Source: Amycolatopsis orientalis DSM 43388 (GTDB lineage Bacteria; Actinomycetota; Actinomycetes; Mycobacteriales; Pseudonocardiaceae). Taken from it: a DNA stretch of 64,000 nucleotides. The position numbers were made by a program, and so were the translations under genes. How positions within the stretch are numbered: position 1 is the first letter of the stretch; every line of letters begins with the position of its first letter. Below are positions 58,543-64,000 of the stretch, piece by piece. The notes under the pieces were generated by a model. The model saw only the letters and a program-made list of their open reading frames with translations, was not told where the DNA came from and did no database searches. The stretch lies in assembly GCF_000411975.1 (NCBI RefSeq), contig NZ_ASXG01000129.1, forward strand, positions 22,554 through 86,553, given 5' to 3'.

Positions 58543-59433
58543 TCATTTCACGGCTCCGGCCAGGAAGCCGCGGACGAGCCAGCGTTGCCCGAAGATCACC
58601 AGGAGCAGGGTGGGCACGAGGGTGATGGTGACCCCGGCGAGCACGAGGGCCTGCTGGGTGCCGTTGCCGTTGGCCTTCAGCGCGAACACCGCGGTCTGCA
58701 AGGTGTTCATCGAGTTGTTCGACGACGAGATGATCAGCGGCCAGAAGTACATGTTCCAGCCCTGCAGGAACGACCACACGGCGAGCGCGGTCAGCGACGG
58801 GCGGACCGAGGGCAGCACGATCGTGAACAGGAACCGCAGGTGCCCGCAGCCGTCGATGCGCGCGGCGTCCGACAGTTCGGCGGGGAACTGCCGAAACGAC
58901 TGGCGCATCAGGAAGACGCCGAACCCGTTGGCCAGGAAAGGCAGCACCAGGCTCCACTGGCTGTTCTCGATGCCCATGCTGCGGATGAACAGCGCATTGG
59001 GCACGACGATCGCTTCGTAGGGCACCATGATGGTGACCATGAACAGCCAGAAGATCGGCTGCCGCAACGGCATCCGGACGAACACCAGCGCGTAGGCGGC
59101 CAGGCACGAGGTCACCAGGTGCGCCGCCATGATCACCACTCCGACGAACAACGAGTTGAAGAAGGCGGGCAGCAGCGGAACGACGGTCTCCCGCCAGGCC
59201 GCGACGTAGTTGTCGAACCCGTAGCTGCCGCTGAACAGCCCTGGCGGCCGACGCACGAGCTGGCCTTCCGGCAGGAACCCGCCCACCACGGTGAGCAGCA
59301 CCGGGAACAGCAGCACGACCATGGCCACGAGCAGCCACGCGTAGGTCAGTGCGCTGACCGGGCGCCCGGGCCGGTTGAGCGAACGGCGCCGCCGGGGCGA
59401 CGTCTTCGCGGGGCGTTCGAGTGCCTGGCTCAC
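58543..59433 (-). CDS. ABC transporter permease (UgpE/MalG-like)
   Basis: A 296-residue permease with six helices. The EAA-loop AARIDGCGHLRFLFTIVLP is clear. The GTG start at 59433 overlaps the stop of the first permease gene. It contains VTIMVPYEAIVVPNALFIRSMG, common in UgpE. Confidence 0.93.
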   Translation of the reverse strand: MSQALERPAKTSPRRRRSLNRPGRPVSALTYAWLLVAMVVLLFPVLLTVVGGFLPEGQLVRRPPGLFSGSYGFDNYVAAWRETVVPLLPAFFNSLFVGVVIMAAHLVTSCLAAYALVFVRMPLRQPIFWLFMVTIMVPYEAIVVPNALFIRSMGIENSQWSLVLPFLANGFGVFLMRQSFRQFPAELSDAARIDGCGHLRFLFTIVLPSVRPSLTALAVWSFLQGWNMYFWPLIISSSNNSMNTLQTAVFALKANGNGTQQALVLAGVTITLVPTLLLVIFGQRWLVRGFLAGAVK

Positions 59434-60422
59434 CGGTAATGCACCCGCCTTTCCACGACGCCGAACTGGATCGCGGCGAGCACGATGCCGACCACCAGCA
59501 GGACGAGGCCCTGCGCGCTGGCGAGGCCGTAGTTGTTGTTCCCGTTCTCGAAGGCGTTGTGGTAGATCGAGAAGACCAGGGTGCTGGTGCTGCCGTTGGG
59601 GCCGCCGTCGGTCATGACCTGCACCTGGCCGAGCGCCTGCAGCGAAGTGAGCGTGGTGGTGACCACCACGAAGAACACGCTGGGCGAGATCATCGGCAGG
59701 ACCACGCTGAAGAAGCTGCGCAGCCCGGTGGCGCCGTCCAGCCGGGCGGCCTCGAGGACGTCTTCGTCGACGCCGGCCAGCCCCGCGCCGAGGACGAGCA
59801 GGTTGAATCCGCTCGCGACCCAGACTGTCGCCCACGCGACGGTGAGCAGCGCCCACGGCGATTCGGTGGTCCAGCCCGGCGCGTCCATCCCGAGCAGTTC
59901 GAGCAGCCAGTTCACCGGCGACATCGACGGGTCCAGCATGAGCAGCCACACCACGCTCGCCGCCGACGCGGAGTAGGCGAACGGGAGGGTGAACAGCGTC
60001 CGGAACACGCGCATGCCGGGCAGCCGCTGGGCCAGCGGCACCGCGAGCGCCATCGGGAGCACGACCCCGGCCGCGACGACGAAGAGCGTGAAGAACAGGG
60101 TGTGGAGCAGGACGGTGCCGAATTCCGGGGTGAACAGCTGCGCGAAGTTCTGCCCGCCCACCGACCGCGAAGGGTTTCCGTTGATGTCGGTGCCTCGCGT
60201 GGAAAGGAAGAGCGCCTGCACCAAAGGGAAAAAGACAAAAGTGCCCAAACCGGCCAAAGCTGGAATGCAGAACACCATGCCCAGCAGTATTTCCCGCGGC
60301 CGATGACGCTTCCGGTTTCGCGGCCGCGGTGCGGAATCGCCGGCGTTTCCGGACCGGGCGGTCGTGCTGGGCACGGTCCGGAAGCCTGGCCTGGCTCGCT
60401 GAACGTCGTCGGTCTCGGCCAT
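59430..60422 (-). CDS. ABC transporter permease (UgpA/MalF-like)
   Basis: A 330-residue permease with a cytoplasmic N-tail and six helices (from about 46). The EAA loop is EAARLDGATGLRSFFSVVLP. First gene of the UgpA-E-B-like operon, starting 100 bases after the L,D-transpeptidase stop. The ATPase subunit is absent and must be shared (MsiK-type ATPases serve several systems in actinomycetes). Confidence 0.93.
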   Translation of the reverse strand: MAETDDVQRARPGFRTVPSTTARSGNAGDSAPRPRNRKRHRPREILLGMVFCIPALAGLGTFVFFPLVQALFLSTRGTDINGNPSRSVGGQNFAQLFTPEFGTVLLHTLFFTLFVVAAGVVLPMALAVPLAQRLPGMRVFRTLFTLPFAYSASAASVVWLLMLDPSMSPVNWLLELLGMDAPGWTTESPWALLTVAWATVWVASGFNLLVLGAGLAGVDEDVLEAARLDGATGLRSFFSVVLPMISPSVFFVVVTTTLTSLQALGQVQVMTDGGPNGSTSTLVFSIYHNAFENGNNNYGLASAQGLVLLVVGIVLAAIQFGVVERRVHYR

Positions 60423-60521
60423 GCCGGGAATCTTGCCACTGCCGGGCCGGAGAATGACATTGTTGTAATCGGATCGAGCAGGTGCGCGCGTCAGAGCCTC
60501 TTGCGGAGAGCCCGCGTTCGT

Positions 60522-61730
60522 TCAGTGCAGGGCGCTGCCGGCTTGCCATTGCGGCCAGGACGCGGCCCAGTCGCCGTAGGTGTCCCAAATAGGCAGTGCC
60601 GAGCCGCCGGAGTTGGTGATCTCGACGACGTCGCCGAGTCCGAAGCGGTCGTAGAACCACTGGGCGTCGGCCGGGGCGAGGTTCACGCAGCCGTGCGACA
60701 CGTTGCTGTTTCCTTGCTGTCCGACTGACCACGGTGCGGAGTGGACGAACTCGCCGTCGTTGGAGATCCGCTCGTCGAGGGCGACTTGCTCCCGGTAGTA
60801 GCCGGGCTGTCCTTTGCAGACGCCGTAGGTGCAGGAATCCATGATGATGCTGGGCTGCTTGTCAGAGACGACGTGCGTGCCCTCGTGCGTCGGGAAGCCC
60901 GGCGAGCCGAGGCTCATCGGCATCGTGTTGACCAGCTGTCCGTTGTGGAAGATCTGCAGCTTCTCCGTCTTGCCGTCGGCCTTGGCGATCCAGGAGTCGT
61001 GGATCTTCAGCGTCTCGGCGCGATCGGTCTGCCCGTACACCCCGTTGCCGAGGTTCACGCCGTACACCTTGGCGGTCACGGTGACGGTGCTGCCCGGCTG
61101 CCAGTAGTTCTGCGGCCGGTAGTGGACTTCCCGCTTGGACAGCCAGTACCAGCCGCCCGGTTGGGGCGGGTTCGCGTTGACTTGCAACGCTTTCTCGGCG
61201 GCGGCCCGGTCAGCGACGTCCTGGTCGAACTTCACCACCAAGGGCTGGCCGACGCCGACGTCCGAGACGTTCGGGGCCGGGATGAACGACGGGAACGCCT
61301 GGACCCTGGGCTGAAGGGTGCGCACCGAGCCGGTCTGCTCCAGCGGTGTGCCGCCGGGGGTCGTCGCATCGGCCTTCACCTGGTAGGAAGCGCCGTAGGC
61401 GAGCGGTTCGGACGCGGTCCAGGTTCGCTTGTCCGGGGTCGTGCGGCCGGACACCTGCTTGCCGGTCGCGGTATTGGTCACCGTGACGCTCGTCAGCGCC
61501 GCGTCGGCCGCGCGCACGACGACCGGAGTGGCCGGGCTCACCGGATCTGTGCTGGCCGGCTCGATGGCGATCGACGCCGCTTTGGCCGGCGCGGCCGACG
61601 TGCTCGCGGGTGCGGATTGCCGGTCCGGCGCGGAGGTGCAGGCCGCCGCGCCGAGAGCCACCACGGCCAGGAGTGCCGCAATGCGGTGCCGCCGGGCCGT
61701 GTACCGCTGCTGTGCAGTGACTCGTGCCAC
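60522..61730 (-). CDS. L,D-transpeptidase lipoprotein (LdtMt2-like)
   Basis: A 402-residue protein: lipobox GAAAC (C at about 31), two Ig-like domains (about 50-250) and the YkuD catalytic domain with GEFVHSAPWS and SHGCVNL (H346, C348). This layout matches mycobacterial Ldts that make 3-3 crosslinks resistant to most penicillins. GTG 61730 follows GGGAG. It is divergent from the Lgt-like fusion gene. Its membrane anchor depends on lgt. Confidence 0.93.
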   Translation of the reverse strand: MARVTAQQRYTARRHRIAALLAVVALGAAACTSAPDRQSAPASTSAAPAKAASIAIEPASTDPVSPATPVVVRAADAALTSVTVTNTATGKQVSGRTTPDKRTWTASEPLAYGASYQVKADATTPGGTPLEQTGSVRTLQPRVQAFPSFIPAPNVSDVGVGQPLVVKFDQDVADRAAAEKALQVNANPPQPGGWYWLSKREVHYRPQNYWQPGSTVTVTAKVYGVNLGNGVYGQTDRAETLKIHDSWIAKADGKTEKLQIFHNGQLVNTMPMSLGSPGFPTHEGTHVVSDKQPSIIMDSCTYGVCKGQPGYYREQVALDERISNDGEFVHSAPWSVGQQGNSNVSHGCVNLAPADAQWFYDRFGLGDVVEITNSGGSALPIWDTYGDWAASWPQWQAGSALH

Positions 61731-62094
61731 GACTGCTCCCTCGTTCCGAAACCAACCCGGTTTTCGCTACGAAGAAAGATAGTAGTACGGCCTCGGGTGC
61801 GCGGTGCCATGGGCTGATGTACTAATTGCAATAGTAGGCAGGTCGAGTCCGGGCGTGCCCGAACGGCAGGGGCCGGGTGTTCCGAGCCGCGGCACGGGAG
61901 GTCGGATCTGTCGCGCCGCCTCCGATCGCGCCAATCGCCGACCCGGCGGCTGCCGACGAGTCGCGGTCGCGGGGGCGTCCGATTTTCTGGCGCCTGCTGG
62001 CCGACGGTGTGTCGCAGGCTCCGCCAAGCCGCGACTTAACACTAAGTAAAGTAGTACTATCACACATAGTTGATAGCGCGGCAGGGAGCGTGAC
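61731..62094. promoter_or_regulatory. A/T-rich divergent control region of Ldt and Lgt-like genes
   Basis: No gene. Several inverted repeats occur: TACTA (61820-61824) with TAGTA (61832-61836), and CTATCA (62057-62062) with TGATAG (62071-62076). TACTATC-type words occur facing each gene (61780-61790 on the minus strand, 62055-62061 on the plus), so a shared regulator or paired promoters are likely. Confidence 0.5.
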
Positions 62095-63375
62095 GTGGGA
62101 AAGAAGGCACACAGGAGCGCGGTCGGCGCGGAAACCGGAAGTGCTTCTGCGACGCGGAAGCCGGCCGGAGCCGCGGCCGGCGGCCCGGCCTCGGCAGGGA
62201 AGCAGCAGGCGCACGGCGGTGTCCCTCCTGCCCTCGCCGGTCGGCCAAGGCCGCCGTCGAACGTCCGCGCGCCGGTGCCCGCGAGTGCCGCGGCCGAGGA
62301 GGAGCTGCAGGTCGAGCAAAACCGAAGGGAATCCCTGGGGTGTCTTGACCGCGTCACGGCCGATACCGGACCACAAGTCGTAGCGGCGACGTACTGGTTC
62401 GACGCCGCGCCGGCCGGGGAGCCTTACTCGGTCGACATCCGCTTCACCGGGGTGCGCGACGACGTGCGCGGCAAGCGCACCGCACAGGACCGGTTCGACG
62501 TCGTCGAGCGCGTGGCCGGCGTCTTGCCCGGCAGCGGCCGGATCGGGGTCACGTCGCGGGTCGAGGGGCTGAACCCGGGCGCGTGGCGGGTCACCGCCGG
62601 GCCGGCGGCGCGGGGCGGCTCGTCCGGCGTGCGGCTGCCGCGGCGGACCAGTGCGGCGAACAGCCGGTTCGGGGTGCTGGCGCAGGGACCGAAGGTCAGC
62701 CTGCTCTCCTGGCCGGTGCTCGTCGGGCTCGGCGCCGTGCTGGCGCTTGTCCTGCAGTCGGTGCTGTCCGCGCGCTGGGGGATGAACTTCGGTGTCGTGC
62801 TGGCGGTTTCCGCGATCGGCTGCCTGCTCGGTTTCGTCGGCGGCAAGGTCTGGTACCTCGTGCTGCACCGCAAACATCCGCGGGAGCTGCTCGCCTCGGG
62901 CGCGTGCATTCAAGGCTTCCTGCTCGTCGCGCTCGGCGTGGTGGTGGGCGGATCGCTGCTGGCGGGGTATCCCGTCGGGACGGTGCTGGACGCCACGGCT
63001 CCGGGGATCTTCCTGGGCATGGCGGTGGGCAGGCCCGGGTGTTTCCTCACCGGGTGCTGTGCGGGCAGGCCGACGACGTCGCGGTGGGGCCTGGTCTCGT
63101 CCGACCGCCGCCTGATCGTTCGCCGGTTCCCCGTCCAGCTGGTCGAAGCGGCCGCCGCGCTGGTGATCGGCGTGGTGTCGCTGGTGCTCGTTCTCGCTGC
63201 GCAGCCGTCGGTGCACGGCGCGATCTTCGCGGGCGCGCTCGCTGCCTACACCTTCGCCCGGCAGCTGCTGTTCCCGTTGCGCAGCGACCCGCACACCGCC
63301 ACGGGCCGAGCGGTGACGATGGCAGTGTGCGGGCTGGTCTTGATCGGTGCGGTGGCGGCGCAGGTGCTCGCTTAG
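62095..63375 (+). CDS. Lgt-like membrane protein fused to an Ig-like domain
   Basis: A 426-residue protein. Residues 1-95 are low complexity. About 96-185 form an Ig/FN3-like beta domain (ATYWFDAAPAGEPYSVDIRF, GVLPGSGRIGVTSRVEGL). About 205-425 are a seven-helix Lgt-like part, but the motif is RPGCFLTGCCAGRPT (about 312-326) in place of the Asn/Glu-bearing Lgt signature. It is therefore not a normal lipoprotein transferase. GTG 62095 follows GGGAG. The role is unknown; it is divergent from the L,D-transpeptidase gene. Confidence 0.75.
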   Translation: MGKKAHRSAVGAETGSASATRKPAGAAAGGPASAGKQQAHGGVPPALAGRPRPPSNVRAPVPASAAAEEELQVEQNRRESLGCLDRVTADTGPQVVAATYWFDAAPAGEPYSVDIRFTGVRDDVRGKRTAQDRFDVVERVAGVLPGSGRIGVTSRVEGLNPGAWRVTAGPAARGGSSGVRLPRRTSAANSRFGVLAQGPKVSLLSWPVLVGLGAVLALVLQSVLSARWGMNFGVVLAVSAIGCLLGFVGGKVWYLVLHRKHPRELLASGACIQGFLLVALGVVVGGSLLAGYPVGTVLDATAPGIFLGMAVGRPGCFLTGCCAGRPTTSRWGLVSSDRRLIVRRFPVQLVEAAAALVIGVVSLVLVLAAQPSVHGAIFAGALAAYTFARQLLFPLRSDPHTATGRAVTMAVCGLVLIGAVAAQVLA

Positions 63376-63388
63376 CGCGCCGCCCCGT

Positions 63389-64000
63389 TCAACGCTGCTG
63401 GCTGGTGTTGTCCTGGTCGTCCCCGGAGGCGACGAGCTTCTGCGACGGGGCCGCGACGTGCTTGGCCTTGCCGAAGAAGCCGATCTCGCCTTCCGCGTGG
63501 AGGCGTTCGACCATGTGCGGGTAGTGCAGCTCGAACGCGGGGCGCTCGGAGCGGATGCGGGGCAGTTCGGTGAAGTTGTGCCGCGGCGGCGGGCAGGACG
63601 TGGCCCACTCGAGCGAGTTGCCGTAGCCCCACGGGTCGTCGACCGTGACGATCTCGCCGTACCGGTAGCTCTTGAACACGTTCCAGATGAACGGCAGCGT
63701 GGACGCGCCGAGGATGTACGCGCCGATCGTGGAGATCGTGTTCAGCGTGGTGAACCCGTCGCTGGCCAGGTAGTCCGCGTAGCGCCGCGGCATGCCTTCC
63801 GCGCCCAGCCAGTGCTGGACCAGGAACGTGGTGTGGAAGCCGATGAACGTGGTCCAGAAGTGCCACTTCCCGAGCTTCTCGTCCATCATCCGGCCGGTGA
63901 TCTTCGGGAACCAGAAGTAGATCCCGGCGAAGGTCGCGAACACGATCGTGCCGTAGAGGACGTAGTGGAAGTGCGCCACCACGAAGTAGCTGTCCGACAC
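63389..64000 (-). CDS. ctaD: Cytochrome c oxidase subunit I, C-terminal part
   Basis: About 203 C-terminal residues of the aa3-type oxidase core subunit; the 5' end lies beyond the window. SYFVVAHFHYVLYG carries the haem ligand histidines, followed by membrane helices (about 18-33, 47-67, 88-110). The cytoplasmic tail has NSLEWATSCPPPRHNFTELP, standard for actinobacterial CtaD. It converges on the Lgt-like gene with 13 bases between the stops. Confidence 0.96.
   Translation of the reverse strand: MSDSYFVVAHFHYVLYGTIVFATFAGIYFWFPKITGRMMDEKLGKWHFWTTFIGFHTTFLVQHWLGAEGMPRRYADYLASDGFTTLNTISTIGAYILGASTLPFIWNVFKSYRYGEIVTVDDPWGYGNSLEWATSCPPPRHNFTELPRIRSERPAFELHYPHMVERLHAEGEIGFFGKAKHVAAPSQKLVASGDDQDNTSQQR

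Noticed and set aside
1..64000. tRNA, rRNA, CRISPR or complete insertion sequence
   Set aside because: No cloverleaf with a TTCGA-type arm, repeat-spacer array or transposase motif was seen on either strand.

Overview
The window is very G+C-rich, uses many GTG starts, and couples genes through ATGA/GTGA overlaps. It carries MurT/GatD, a mycobacterial-style L,D-transpeptidase, an SpdB-like DUF2637 protein and a MEDS/HATPase protein. Together these point to a filamentous actinomycete, most likely Pseudonocardiaceae (Amycolatopsis-like). The genus is an inference. I see no rRNA, tRNA, CRISPR array or intact insertion sequence.

Layout. 1-12.4 kb: a multicopper oxidase with a membrane partner, LysR, XRE and TetR regulators, an AvrRpt2-type (C70) protease with a membrane-anchored neighbour, a solo P450, the thyA-folA pair, a decayed LD-carboxypeptidase and a short repeat patch. 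12.5-24.5 kb: a catabolic region. A Tat-exported bicovalent-flavin oxidase lies divergent from an MHS transporter coupled to a single-chain dimethylformamidase-like hydrolase. These converge on a four-gene operon (creatininase-type hydrolase, amidohydrolase, DapA-like lyase, enolase-superfamily enzyme) behind an IclR gene and a perfect palindrome. A MarR gene with two dyads then controls a deaminase-like amidohydrolase and an acetyltransferase. 24.5-32.5 kb: a TPR-regulator remnant, YceI and rhodanese facing a MarR gene, an orphan DUF2637 protein, a MEDS/HATPase protein and two secreted proteins.

32.6-47.1 kb is an envelope region: a class A PBP, a lipoprotein phosphoesterase, a BlaI/BlaR-like pair, a PAP2 (undecaprenyl-diphosphatase-like) phosphatase, a LytR_C envelope protein, Lgt, a phosphodiester glycosidase, a two-component system and MurT-GatD. 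Three perfect TACA-N(3-4)-TGTA dyads sit in front of the PBP/phosphoesterase, PAP2 and LytR_C genes. This is the best candidate in the window for a coordinated cell-wall stress regulon. 47.2-55 kb: an unpaired response regulator, a four-repeat membrane protein, a lipoprotein/ABC/ABC/FtsX-type permease operon and a divergent histidine kinase. 55.2-60.4 kb: ArsR plus an MFS exporter, and a Ugp-like sugar ABC system without its ATPase. 60.5-64 kb: an L,D-transpeptidase divergent from an unusual Lgt-like fusion protein, then the 3' part of ctaD running off the window.

All calls come from reading the sequence. Functions assigned by family are marked as such, and palindromes called operators are predictions.
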